From Streptomyces sp. Ru73 (GTDB taxonomy: Bacteria > Actinomycetota > Actinomycetes > Streptomycetales > Streptomycetaceae): a stretch of 64,000 nt of DNA. Shown one piece after another: positions 32,746-41,047 of the stretch. The stretch's first letter is position 1. The number at the start of each line of letters is the position of its first letter. Where the stretch lies: the NCBI RefSeq assembly GCF_002920575.1, contig NZ_PQSQ01000005.1, positions 1 to 64,000 on the forward strand, in the 5' to 3' direction. A program made the translations under genes and the position numbers. The notes under the pieces are model-generated. The model had not been told where the DNA came from and did not search any database. It saw only the letters and a program-made list of their open reading frames with translations.

Positions 32746-33582
32746 TCAGGTCAGGGCCAGCAGGCTGACCGCGACGGCGGCGGTGCCCAGGCCGACGAGC
32801 TGGCCGCGGTGGATGCGCTCGGCGAGCACGCCACGGGCGAGCAGTACCGTGCCCGCCGGGTACAGGGCCGTGATCACGGCGACGACGGCGAGGTCCCCGC
32901 TGCGGGAGGCGAGCAGGAACAGCAGGTTCGCCACCGAGTCCAGCGCTCCCGCGCCTGCCGACATCGCGTACGCGGGCCGCTCGGAGCCCAGCCGGCGGCG
33001 CATCAGGCCCGCCGCTGCCAGGGTGACCGCCGAGGAGACCGCGCGCCCGACGATCAGCGGGGCCACGCCGCTGTCGGACGGCGCCTGGTGCAGACAGATC
33101 AGCTGGAGCGCGATGGCGGCGCCGGCGCCGAAGGCCAGCAGCAGCGCGGTACGCGAGGGTCGTGCCGAGCCGGCGCCGTGCCCGGCGCTGACCAGCACCA
33201 CCGCCACCAGTGCGAGCGGCAGGCCGACCAGCCCGGCGGTGGCCAGGTGCTCGCCCTGCAGCAGCCCCACCCCGACGGGGAGCGCGGCGGAGACCAGCGC
33301 GGTGACGGGGGAGAGCACGTTCATCGGGCCGATGGCCAGCGTGCGGTAGAGCAGCGCGAACGCGGCGGCCGAGGCGAGCCCGGAAGCGGCGCCCCAGCCG
33401 ACGGCGGAGGCGCTGAAGGAGGCGCCCAGTACGGGCCACAGCAGCAGTTCGACCGCCAGACTGGCCGGCGCGGCGATCATGACGGTACGCAGCACATGGG
33501 CCTTGCGGGCGCCGAGTCCGCCGAGGAAGTCGGCGCACCCGTAGGCGAGGGAGCTGCCCAGAGCCAGCAGCAGAGCGATCAC
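32746..33582 (-). CDS. EamA-family (DMT superfamily) transporter
   Basis: This is a 278-residue protein with ten predicted membrane helices and two EamA repeats. The first starts ALLLALGSSLAYGCADFLGG. The second starts ALLLAFGAGAAIALQLICLH. It is an exporter or uptake carrier for metabolites, typically amino acids. The GTG start at 33582 follows AAGGGATG. It is divergent from the XRE-cupin regulator, with a 137-bp shared control region, and is followed by the B3/4 gene. The regulator probably controls this transporter. Confidence 0.9.
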   Translation of the reverse strand: MIALLLALGSSLAYGCADFLGGLGARKAHVLRTVMIAAPASLAVELLLWPVLGASFSASAVGWGAASGLASAAAFALLYRTLAIGPMNVLSPVTALVSAALPVGVGLLQGEHLATAGLVGLPLALVAVVLVSAGHGAGSARPSRTALLLAFGAGAAIALQLICLHQAPSDSGVAPLIVGRAVSSAVTLAAAGLMRRRLGSERPAYAMSAGAGALDSVANLLFLLASRSGDLAVVAVITALYPAGTVLLARGVLAERIHRGQLVGLGTAAVAVSLLALT

Positions 33583-33719
33583 GGTACATCCCTTACAATC
33601 TCATTGGAACGACCGAACCGTACAACGAAATGACCGGCGCGTGTCAACCGAACGACCGCGTGGTGCAATCCACTGGCCCGTCGGTGAGGCCGGTGCCCGC
33701 CGGTGAGGAGGGTGATCAG
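33583..33719. promoter_or_regulatory. Divergent control region between EamA transporter and XRE-cupin regulator
   Basis: A 9-bp direct repeat, GAACGACCG, occurs at 33607-33615 and 33650-33658, with a related AACGAAATGACCG between. These are candidate regulator sites. The local GC is lower than in the flanking genes. Confidence 0.4.
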
Positions 33720-34304
33720 GTGCCCGAGACAGCCGCAGCCCTGCGGACGGTCGCGCACAACGTCCGGGCGGCCCGCGTCCGCGCGGGCCTGTCCCTGGAG
33801 GAGCTCAGCCGGCGCGCCCAGGTGAGCAAGGGCGCCCTGGTCGGCCTGGAGAAGGCCCAGGGCAACCCCAACCTGGCCACGCTGGTGCGGCTGGCCGACA
33901 CCCTGGGCATCTCGGTGTCGGCGCTGATGCAGGGACGGGCCGAGGGCCGGGTCCGCATCGTGGCCGCCGACACCGTCGCACCGCTGTGGACCGGCAACCG
34001 GGGCAGCGAGGCCCGGCTCCTGCTGACCACCTCCGGCCCGGCCCCCGTCGAGGTCTGGCGCTGGCAGCTGGAACCGGGCGAGGAGTACCCCAGCCACCCG
34101 CACCAGGCCGGAGTGGTGGAGACCGTCAGCGTCACCGCCGGGCGGATGACGCTGATCGTGGACGGCACCGAGCACACCGTCGAAGCCGGCCGGACCGCCA
34201 CCTTCGACGGCGACACCGCACACACCTACCGCGGCGCCGGCACCACCACCTGCCACCTGATCATGACAGTCCACCTCCCACCCGGCCCGTCACCGACGCC
34301 CTGA
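33720..34304 (+). CDS. XRE-family regulator with C-terminal cupin
   Basis: This is a 194-residue regulator. The lambda-repressor-type HTH is at residues about 12-66 (NVRAARVRAGLSLEELSRRAQVSKGALVGLEKAQGNPNLATL in outline). The C-terminal cupin (about 105-185) contains EEYPSHPHQAGVVETVSVTAGRMTLIVDG, a small-molecule or metal-binding barrel. GTG 33720 is chosen for the GAGGAGG site 8 nt upstream. It is divergent from the EamA transporter and is likely its effector-responsive controller. A hairpin at 34312-34334 ends it. Confidence 0.9.
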   Translation: MPETAAALRTVAHNVRAARVRAGLSLEELSRRAQVSKGALVGLEKAQGNPNLATLVRLADTLGISVSALMQGRAEGRVRIVAADTVAPLWTGNRGSEARLLLTTSGPAPVEVWRWQLEPGEEYPSHPHQAGVVETVSVTAGRMTLIVDGTEHTVEAGRTATFDGDTAHTYRGAGTTTCHLIMTVHLPPGPSPTP

Positions 34305-34311
34305 ACGGCGC

Positions 34312-34334
34312 GGGGCCGGCGGCTGGCCGGCCCC
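34312..34334 (+). terminator. Hairpin terminator after the XRE-cupin gene
   Basis: GGGGCCGGC and GCCGGCCCC form a 9-bp stem with loop GGCTG, eight nt past the stop. The following 255 nt to the next gene carry the promoter zone of the glycan operon; no gene is visible there. Confidence 0.75.
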
Positions 34335-34589
34335 TCGCCCGAAGCCGGAAGTGCAGGTCGGTGGCGTCGGCGGCGGTAGCCATACGTACGCGACCGATCT
34401 GTTCCGGCGGGGCCGGGGCCGGAGTGAACAGCGGTACGGGAGCGGTGGTACGGGCCGTTGCTGCTGCCGGGCCCGAAGCCGCGCATCGCGGCCGATATAT
34501 CTCCTCCGGGATCGGCTGATCGGTGCCTCACCCGCGCCGGGCGGTGTGCCTACTGTGGCAGCATGCCGACGAGCAGGAGGTAGCCTTCC

Positions 34590-36719
34590 ATGGCGCCGCA
34601 GCGTGGAGTGTATTTCCTGGCGAACGATGGATTCCTGGACTACGCGACCGCGTTCCTCAACAGCTTCCGGCGGTTCAACCCCGACCTTCCGCTGTGCCTC
34701 ATTCCCTTCGCCGACGACACCGGCGCACTGCGCGCGCTTCAGTCCAGCCACGGCTTCTCGGTACTGGACGACCGCGAGGTACTGCACGCGTGCGACACGG
34801 TCGGGGCGGCCATCCGCGGCACTCCCCGTGGCCACTTCCGCAAACTCGCCATGTGGGAAGGGCCGTTCGAGGAGTTCGCGTACTTCGACTCCGACACCGT
34901 CGTCCTGCACAGTGCCGACTTCGTCTTCGACCTGCTCGCCGACTACGGCTTCCTCACCGCCCACGGCAACGACCCCACCACCCGCCGGTTCGTCTGGAAC
35001 GACTCGATCGAGACGACCGGACGGCTCACCGAGGAACAGTTCGGCTTCGCCGGCGCCACCGGCTTCGTCGCCTCCCGCAAGGAGTGCCTGCCGCTCGCGG
35101 ACGTCGTCCGGCGGCTGCCCGAGGTACGCGACCTGCTGCCGCACATGTGCCCGGGGCTGAACGACCAGCCGATGCTCAACTACCTGATGGTGACGTCCGG
35201 TTACCGCTACGCCAGCCTCAGCGCACTGGCCGACGCGGGCGCCGAGGGCCTCGCGGTGGAGTGGTGGGGCGGCGATCCGGTCGGTGCGGTCGAGGACGGC
35301 CGGGTGGTGTCGCCGGACGGCCACCCGCCGCTGTTCGTGCACTGGTCCGGCACGTTGAAACAGGCGGCCGCACCGCTCGTCAACCGCGCGCTGTGGGAGA
35401 CGTACCGAGCCGGCGCCGCACCGGGCTCGCCGGCCGCGGCCGGGACGGATGCGGTGACCGGCGCGGCGGCGGACAACGCCTCGCCCACCGGCTCCGGTGC
35501 GGGCGCCGTCACCTGCACCTTCGAGGACGGGACGACACAGGGCTGGTCCTGCCGCGTGGGCAGCGCCCGGGTGACGGTCAGCGACGCCTGCGCCCACAGC
35601 GGCACCCACAGCCTGCTGTGCAGCAGCCGCACCGAGCCGTGGGAGGGGCCCCGGCTGGCACTGCCCGCCCCGCCGACGCCCGGTGCTGCGTACGCCTTCC
35701 GGCTGTGGGCCCGGCTCGCCCCCGGCGAGGCACCCGCGGACCTCAAGCTCACGATGGAACGCCACCACACCGGCGGCACCTGTTACGACACCGTGGTACC
35801 GGACACCCGCGTCGCGGCTGATCACTGGACCGAGCTCGGCGGCACCTACACCCTCACCCACGAGGCCACCCGGCTCGTCGTCTACGCCGAATCCCTCCAC
35901 GGCACCGTGCCCTTCCACCTCGACGACTTCACCATGACCGTCTCCGGCCCCGCGCCGGCGTCCGCCGGCCACACGAGCCCGTACGGCCTGACCAGCGAGA
36001 CGGACGGCGAACTGATCGGGACCGTGCTGCTGAACGCCGCCGCGTACCGGGACGGGCAACGGGACGGGGGAGGAGGTAAGCGGCCGCTGCGGGTCCTGGA
36101 GTGGGGCTCCGGGCGCAGCACCCTCGCCTTCCCGCAACTGCTCGCCGACGCCGGCGTACCGTGCCACTGGACCAGCCTGGAACACCACCGCGGCCACCTC
36201 GACACCGAACTGCCGCCACTGCTCGCCGCACGGCCGGGCGTCTCCGTGCGGTACATGGACGGGGAACCGGCCACCGGCCACGACGAGGCGGCCGGCACCG
36301 ACGGCGTCCCGTACACACCCGGCACCGACGGCGTACGGATCGACGTGGTGTGCTGGGACAGAGGCCCGCTGCACCCGCACTTCGGCGTCAGCCACTACGC
36401 GGACCGCGCCGCCGACCTCGACGACTACGTCGCCTACCCCATGACGGCTGCCGGAGCGGCAGAGGCTCCGGGACCGTACGACGTCATCCTGATCAACGGG
36501 CGCAAGCGCCGCCGCTGTCTGCTGACCGCACTGCGGCTCCTCGGTGAGCGGACGGCCGTCCTGCTGCACGACGCCGGCCGCCCGTACTACCACTGCGCCC
36601 TGGAGGCGTACCCGGCCGGCCGGTTCCTCGGAGACGCGCTGTGGATCGGCGGCAAGGACCAGGACCTGCTCACCGACCTCGCGTTCTCGCCCGCGCCGAC
36701 GCCACGGAGCTGCCCTTGA
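34590..36719 (+). CDS. Three-domain glycosyltransferase (GT8-like)-CBM-methyltransferase fusion
   Basis: This is a 709-residue cytoplasmic protein. Residues 1-275 form a GT-A glycosyltransferase resembling GT8: an N-terminal GVYFLANDGFLDYAT, metal motif Asp100-Ser-Asp102 in YFDSDTVVL, NDQPMLNY at about 191, and FVHWSGTLK at 249-257 corresponding to the HxxGxxK motif. Residues about 305-452 form a CBM4/9/22-type beta-sandwich (TFEDGTTQGWS, HSGTHSLLCSSR, FHLDDFTMTV), a module typical of xylanases. Residues about 463-700 look like a Rossmann methyltransferase with VLEWGSGRSTLAF as motif I, then YDVILINGRKR and VLLHDAGRPYY. A linker at 276-304 is Ala/Thr-rich. The start is ATG 34590 after AGGAGG. 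It is the first gene of a four-gene operon. Each domain is visible; joint function on a xylosyl glycan is inferred. Confidence 0.85.
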   Translation: MAPQRGVYFLANDGFLDYATAFLNSFRRFNPDLPLCLIPFADDTGALRALQSSHGFSVLDDREVLHACDTVGAAIRGTPRGHFRKLAMWEGPFEEFAYFDSDTVVLHSADFVFDLLADYGFLTAHGNDPTTRRFVWNDSIETTGRLTEEQFGFAGATGFVASRKECLPLADVVRRLPEVRDLLPHMCPGLNDQPMLNYLMVTSGYRYASLSALADAGAEGLAVEWWGGDPVGAVEDGRVVSPDGHPPLFVHWSGTLKQAAAPLVNRALWETYRAGAAPGSPAAAGTDAVTGAAADNASPTGSGAGAVTCTFEDGTTQGWSCRVGSARVTVSDACAHSGTHSLLCSSRTEPWEGPRLALPAPPTPGAAYAFRLWARLAPGEAPADLKLTMERHHTGGTCYDTVVPDTRVAADHWTELGGTYTLTHEATRLVVYAESLHGTVPFHLDDFTMTVSGPAPASAGHTSPYGLTSETDGELIGTVLLNAAAYRDGQRDGGGGKRPLRVLEWGSGRSTLAFPQLLADAGVPCHWTSLEHHRGHLDTELPPLLAARPGVSVRYMDGEPATGHDEAAGTDGVPYTPGTDGVRIDVVCWDRGPLHPHFGVSHYADRAADLDDYVAYPMTAAGAAEAPGPYDVILINGRKRRRCLLTALRLLGERTAVLLHDAGRPYYHCALEAYPAGRFLGDALWIGGKDQDLLTDLAFSPAPTPRSCP

Positions 36720-38104
36720 GCGTCACCGTCGCCATACCGACCACCCTCGAACGCCCCACGGTGCGGTCCACCGTCGAGTCAGCGCTGGCCGCCGCGGCGT
36801 ACGACCCGCACGCCGAGGTGCTGGTCATGGTCAATGGCACCCCGCCGTCCCCCGACCCCCTGGCTCACCTCGGCTCGCCTCAGGTGCGGGTGCTCCACCT
36901 GCCCCGGCGGAGCGCGCCCGGCGCCCGGAACGCCGCACTGGAGACGGCATGCCACGACACCGTGCTCTTCACCGACGACGACTGCCGGCTGCCGGCGACC
37001 TGGTGCACGGACCTCGCCACGGCACTGCACCTGCCCGCGGAGGTCGCCGTGGCCGCGCCGGTCCGCGCCGAAGGGCCGGGCCCGCTGCTCGCCTACATGA
37101 ACTACCAGCGCCTCTTCGACGCGCCACCGGACGGTGCGGGCGGTGCGGCGTACGTGGTGACGGCCAACTGCGGCGTGCGGCGCGACCGGCTCCCGCACCG
37201 CATGCGCTTCGACGACACCCACTTCAACAACGCCGCCGAGGACGCCGACTTCGGCCTCCGGCTCCGCGCCGCCGGACACTCCCTCCGATGGCTGGCCCGG
37301 TCGGCCCCCGTCACCCACCGGCTCTCCGGCGCCATCGTGGAGATCTCGGACCGGTGGCTCCGTTACGGCCGGGCCCACGTCCGCCTGCACACCCGCAAGC
37401 GGCATCCCGGTACCGCGCTCGGCGGCGTACGCCGCTGGTACGCGGCCATGTGCCAGGACACCGCACGCGTCCACCGCTGCTTCAGCGAGCTGGCCGACCC
37501 CGTACTGCGCGAGGCCTTCACCGCGTACGACCTCATCCTGGGCGCCTCCTTCCTCATCGGTTACCTCGAAGAGCTCGGCAGTGAGTGGGGGCGCCCGCTG
37601 ATCACGGTGGACCACGACAAACTCACGGCCGGCTGGGACCGCGTGGCACGGTGGCAGGAAGCACTCGTCTCCGCCACACCGGACGGGCCGCCGCCGGAAG
37701 TCCGGCCCGATTACCACCGGTTCGGCATCGCGGCGGGGGAGTGGCTGCCGGTGCCCGAGTGGTACACCAGCCTGCTCCAGACGTACGCGAGTCCGCTCCC
37801 CGACGGCGACGGCGACACCGGCGGGAACAGCAACGGCAACGGGACCAGCGACGGGAACGCGAACGGTGACGGCACCGCGTACGCACGCGATCTCGCCGCC
37901 TTCCTGCGTTCCCCGCACCCCGCACCGCCCGGCCCGACCGCCGAGGAACTGCACCGTGCCTGGACCGCCTGTCCCGGCGGCGCGCCGCGGAACGCGGACG
38001 AGGCCGACCGGGCGCTGCGCGGAGCCGGCGCCTGCATGAGGGAAGGCGGCCGCGTCCTGGAGGCGTACCTGCCGGCGCGCCCACTCCTCGGGAGCCGCAC
38101 ATGA
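36716..38104 (+). CDS. GT2-family glycosyltransferase with C-terminal extension
   Basis: This is a 462-residue cytoplasmic protein. Residues 1-235 form a GT-A family 2 transferase: SVTVAIPTTLERPTV, RRSAPGARNAAL, the metal motif Asp87-Asp-Asp89 in FTDDDC, and the acidic catalytic region AEDADFGLRLRAAGH (175-176). Residues about 245-460 are an extension without membrane helices. It contains an Asp/Gly/Asn-rich linker (GNSNGNGTSDGNANGDG) and a helical end. TTG 36716 is chosen because GGAG lies 6 nt upstream and it overlaps the previous stop (TTGA), coupling translation. It probably adds a second sugar to the same product as the GT8-like fusion. Confidence 0.87.
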   Translation: MSVTVAIPTTLERPTVRSTVESALAAAAYDPHAEVLVMVNGTPPSPDPLAHLGSPQVRVLHLPRRSAPGARNAALETACHDTVLFTDDDCRLPATWCTDLATALHLPAEVAVAAPVRAEGPGPLLAYMNYQRLFDAPPDGAGGAAYVVTANCGVRRDRLPHRMRFDDTHFNNAAEDADFGLRLRAAGHSLRWLARSAPVTHRLSGAIVEISDRWLRYGRAHVRLHTRKRHPGTALGGVRRWYAAMCQDTARVHRCFSELADPVLREAFTAYDLILGASFLIGYLEELGSEWGRPLITVDHDKLTAGWDRVARWQEALVSATPDGPPPEVRPDYHRFGIAAGEWLPVPEWYTSLLQTYASPLPDGDGDTGGNSNGNGTSDGNANGDGTAYARDLAAFLRSPHPAPPGPTAEELHRAWTACPGGAPRNADEADRALRGAGACMREGGRVLEAYLPARPLLGSRT

Positions 38105-38135
38105 CGCGGCACCCGCAACCACCCGGAGGTCGCAC

Positions 38136-39101
38136 ATGAGCCGCCGTCAGACCGTGGTCGTCGCCGGCGGGGCCGGCTTCGTGGGCTCCCACCTGTGCCG
38201 GTGCCTGCTCGACGGGGGACACGCGGTCATCTGCCTCGACAACCTGCTCACCGGCGACCTCCGCAACATCGCGGGGCTCGGCCGGCGCGGCCCGTTCCGC
38301 TTCCGGCGGCACGACATCACGGAGACCACCGCACTTCCCGGCCCCGTCGACGTGGTCTTCCATCTCGCCTCGCCCGCCTCGCCCCGCGACTACCTCAGCC
38401 ATCCGCTCGCCACGCTCGCCGCAGGCTCGGCCGGTACGGACAACCTGCTGCGGCTGGCCCAGGAGAAGTCCGCCCGCTTCGTCCTCGCCTCCACCTCCGA
38501 GGTCTACGGCGACCCGCTCGTCCATCCGCAGCCCGAGACGTACTGGGGCAATGTCAACCCCACCGGCCCGCGCAGCGTCTACGACGAGGCCAAACGCTTC
38601 GCGGAGGCGCTGACGGCCGCCCACCGCAGGGCCCGCGGCACCAGCACCGCGATCGCCCGCATCTTCAACACCTACGGGCCGCGCATGCGCCCCGCCGACG
38701 GCCGTGCCGTGCCCGCGTTCGTCACCCAGGCGCTGCGCGGCGACCCGGTCACCGTCGCGGGCGACGGCCTGCAGACCCGTTCCCTCTGCTACGTCGACGA
38801 CCTCGCCGAAGGGCTTCTGCTGCTGGCCGCGGCGGCGACGCCCGGCCCGGTCAACCTCGGCAACCCGTACGAGATCACCATGCTCGACCTCGCCCACCAG
38901 GTCATCCGCATGACCGGCTCCGCATCTCCCGTCGTCTTCGTCGAACGCCCGCCGGACGACCCGTCGTTGCGCCGCCCCGACATCACACGGGCGCGGGAGG
39001 AGCTGGGCTGGAAGCCGACCACCGGCCTGCCGGAAGGGCTGCTCCGTACCATCGCGTGGTTCCGCTCGACGGCGACCGCGCCCACGTCGGCCCTCTCCTG
39101 A
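38136..39101 (+). CDS. UDP-glucuronate decarboxylase (UDP-xylose synthase) family
   Basis: This is a 321-residue short-chain dehydrogenase that converts UDP-glucuronate to UDP-xylose in its family. The NAD loop GGAGFVG is at residues 11-17. HLASPASPRDYLSHPLATL with GSAGTDNLL, then ASTSEVYGDPLVHPQPETYWG, and NPTGPRSVYDEAKRFAEAL are the characteristic UXS signature; they distinguish it from 4-epimerases and 4,6-dehydratases. The catalytic Tyr149 and Lys153 and the Thr120-Ser121-Glu122 segment are present. CGGAGG precedes ATG 38136, 31 nt after the GT2 stop. It supplies the activated sugar for the neighbouring transferases, by inference. Confidence 0.9.
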   Translation: MSRRQTVVVAGGAGFVGSHLCRCLLDGGHAVICLDNLLTGDLRNIAGLGRRGPFRFRRHDITETTALPGPVDVVFHLASPASPRDYLSHPLATLAAGSAGTDNLLRLAQEKSARFVLASTSEVYGDPLVHPQPETYWGNVNPTGPRSVYDEAKRFAEALTAAHRRARGTSTAIARIFNTYGPRMRPADGRAVPAFVTQALRGDPVTVAGDGLQTRSLCYVDDLAEGLLLLAAAATPGPVNLGNPYEITMLDLAHQVIRMTGSASPVVFVERPPDDPSLRRPDITRAREELGWKPTTGLPEGLLRTIAWFRSTATAPTSALS

Positions 39102-39114
39102 CCTTGGGCGCATC

Positions 39115-40179
39115 TTGACCCTCAGCGAACTGGCCGCCCGGCACGGACTCGTCTTCGGCACAGCGCTCACCGAGCGGGGCCTCGCCGATCCCCGCTACCG
39201 GGCGCTCGCCGCGACCCAGTTCAGCAGTGTCACCCCCGAGAACGCCATGAAGTGGGACCACGTGGAACGCGAACGCCACACCCGCACCTGGGCCGCGGCC
39301 GACGCGATCGCACGCTTCGCCGCGCGGCACGGCCAGGAAGTGCGCGGCCACCCGCTGGTCTGGTACGACCAACTGCCGCCCTGGCTCACCGGGGGCCACT
39401 TCACCCCGGGTGAGCTGACCACCCTGCTCCGTACGCACGTCACCACCCTGGCCCGGCGCTACGCCGGCACGGTCACGGCCTGGGACGTCGTCAACGAGCC
39501 CCTGGCGGACGACGGTTGCCTGCGCCGCAGCATCTGGCACGAAGCGCTCGGCCCCGACCACATCGCCCAGGCCCTCACCTGGGCGCACGCCGCGGACCCC
39601 GGAGCACGTCTCTACCTCAATGAGTTCAACACCCTTGAGGAGAACCCCAAGAGCAAGGCGCTGTACGACCTGGCCGGCTCACTCCTCGACCGGGGCGTCC
39701 CCCTGCACGGCATCGGCTTCCAGTGCCATCTGCTGCTGGGACAGGAGATGCCGGCCGTGGCCCGGACGCTGAACCGCTTCGCGGAACTCGGCCTGGAAGT
39801 GGCCGTCACCGAGCTCAGTGTGCGAATGCTGCCGCCGGTCACCCCCGCGAAGCTGGCCGCCCAGGCCGCCGCCTACCGCGCCGTCGTCGAGCAGTGCCTC
39901 GCCGCGCCCGCCTGTACCGGCCTCACGGTCTGGGGCGTCGGCGACGCGGATTCCTGGGTGCCCCAGGGCAGCCGCAGCCCGTACGGACACCCCACCCTCC
40001 ACGACGAGGACTACCGCCCCAAACCCGCCAGGGAAGCCGTGGCCCGCGCCCTGGCCGCCACGCCGCGCGGCCTCGGAGAGCGGTCCCGGCACGTGGGCCG
40101 AGCGCATGGCCCTGCGCTGATCAGGACGACCGACCACGTACCGCCTCCCCCGGGACCAGCCCGCGCTCCCGCTCCGTGA
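39115..40179 (+). CDS. GH10-family endo-xylanase-like enzyme without signal peptide
   Basis: This is a 354-residue protein. Residues about 1-315 form a GH10 (beta/alpha)8 barrel. The acid/base Glu128 lies in WDVVNEPL and the nucleophile Glu233 in VAVTELSVRM. NAMKWDHVE, RGHPLVW, LYLNEFN, GFQCHLLLGQ, WGVGDADSWVP and DEDYRPKPA complete the family pattern. Family members cleave beta-1,4-xylan. The usual VWHxQ is VWYDQ here, so subsites may differ. No secretion signal is present, and the last 40 residues are a Pro/Arg-rich tail. The TTG start at 39115 follows the UXS stop by 13 nt. An intracellular GH10 in a transferase operon suggests trimming or transglycosylation of a xylosyl product. Confidence 0.9.
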   Translation: MTLSELAARHGLVFGTALTERGLADPRYRALAATQFSSVTPENAMKWDHVERERHTRTWAAADAIARFAARHGQEVRGHPLVWYDQLPPWLTGGHFTPGELTTLLRTHVTTLARRYAGTVTAWDVVNEPLADDGCLRRSIWHEALGPDHIAQALTWAHAADPGARLYLNEFNTLEENPKSKALYDLAGSLLDRGVPLHGIGFQCHLLLGQEMPAVARTLNRFAELGLEVAVTELSVRMLPPVTPAKLAAQAAAYRAVVEQCLAAPACTGLTVWGVGDADSWVPQGSRSPYGHPTLHDEDYRPKPAREAVARALAATPRGLGERSRHVGRAHGPALIRTTDHVPPPPGPARAPAP

Positions 40180-40284
40180 GCCAGTCGGCGACCCGCCGCG
40201 CGCGGCGAACCCCGATGACGACGATGCGTCAGGCGGCCGCCGCGCAATTGCGCCACTGAGCCGGCGTACCCAGCGGGACCGGTC

Positions 40285-41043
40285 TCAGGTGGTGGCCCCC
40301 AGGTCCACGTCCAGGTCCTCGGTTTCCGTCCAGAAGCCGTCGTCCGCCTCCTGGAGCCGCGCCGCGGCGTGCTTCAGATGGCGGCGGGCGGCCGCGCACG
40401 CCGCCTCCGCGTCGCCGGACTCGATGGCGGCCAGGATGGCGTGGTGCTCCTGCCGGACCGCCTCGAAGAAGTCCGTCCGCCGCGCCTCGTTCGCCCGCGT
40501 GACCCGGATGCCGCTGCGCAGCACCTCGCCGAGGTACCGCAGCGTCGACACCATCACCGTGTTCCCCGTCGACTCGGCGATGGACCGGTGAAAGGCGTAG
40601 TCCTCGTCGGCGCCGTCACCACCGGCCGCGACCGCGGCGTCGATCGCGTCCAGCGCCTCCCGCATCCGCGCGACGTCGTCCGGCGTGGCGCGGGTGGCCG
40701 CCAGCGCGGCCGCCTCGCCCTCGATGGCACGGCGCAGCTCCACGATCTGCCGCACCTTCGCCTTGGTGTCGTCCGCCTCGGCCTCCAGGTCGAGCGGCCG
40801 GGTGCGCCGGGGCATGACGAACACACCGAGGCCCTGGCGCGGTTCGACCAGACCGGCGTTGCGGAGCCGGGAGACCGCCTCGCGCACCACCGTGCGGCTG
40901 ACACCCAGCTGCTTGACCAGTTCCACCTCGGTCGGCAGCTTGTCGCCCTCGGCGAGCCGCCCGGACTCGATCTCCTCGGAGAGCACCGCGGCGACCCGGT
41001 CCGCCAGCCGCACGGGACCACTCAACTTGGACAACATGGTCAT
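40285..41043 (-). CDS. FadR-type GntR regulator of the tetronate operon
   Basis: This is a 252-residue repressor. An N-terminal winged helix (LADRVAAVLSEEIESGRLAEGDKLPTEVELVKQLGVSRTVVREAVSRL in outline) is followed by an FCD effector domain (about 95-230) with the metal/ligand acidic-His residues (ELRRAIEGEAAALAATR, EDYAFHRSIAESTGN, EHHAILAAIESGD). It lies last in the operon, 4 nt after the denD stop. ATG 41043 or 41037 may be the start. The natural ligand would be L-threonate, D-erythronate or a downstream intermediate. The palindrome upstream of ltnD is the probable operator. Confidence 0.92.
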   Translation of the reverse strand: MTMLSKLSGPVRLADRVAAVLSEEIESGRLAEGDKLPTEVELVKQLGVSRTVVREAVSRLRNAGLVEPRQGLGVFVMPRRTRPLDLEAEADDTKAKVRQIVELRRAIEGEAAALAATRATPDDVARMREALDAIDAAVAAGGDGADEDYAFHRSIAESTGNTVMVSTLRYLGEVLRSGIRVTRANEARRTDFFEAVRQEHHAILAAIESGDAEAACAAARRHLKHAAARLQEADDGFWTETEDLDVDLGATT

Positions 41044-41047
41044 CAGT

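Noticed and set aside
34290-36593. Long minus-strand frame opposite the GT8-CBM-methyltransferase fusion
   Set aside because: Antisense shadow with no motifs; the plus-strand protein has clear domain structure and a ribosome site.
37797-37884. Asp/Gly/Asn-rich stretch in the GT2 gene as a frameshift or assembly error
   Set aside because: The frame is continuous with normal codon bias on both sides. It is a low-complexity linker.
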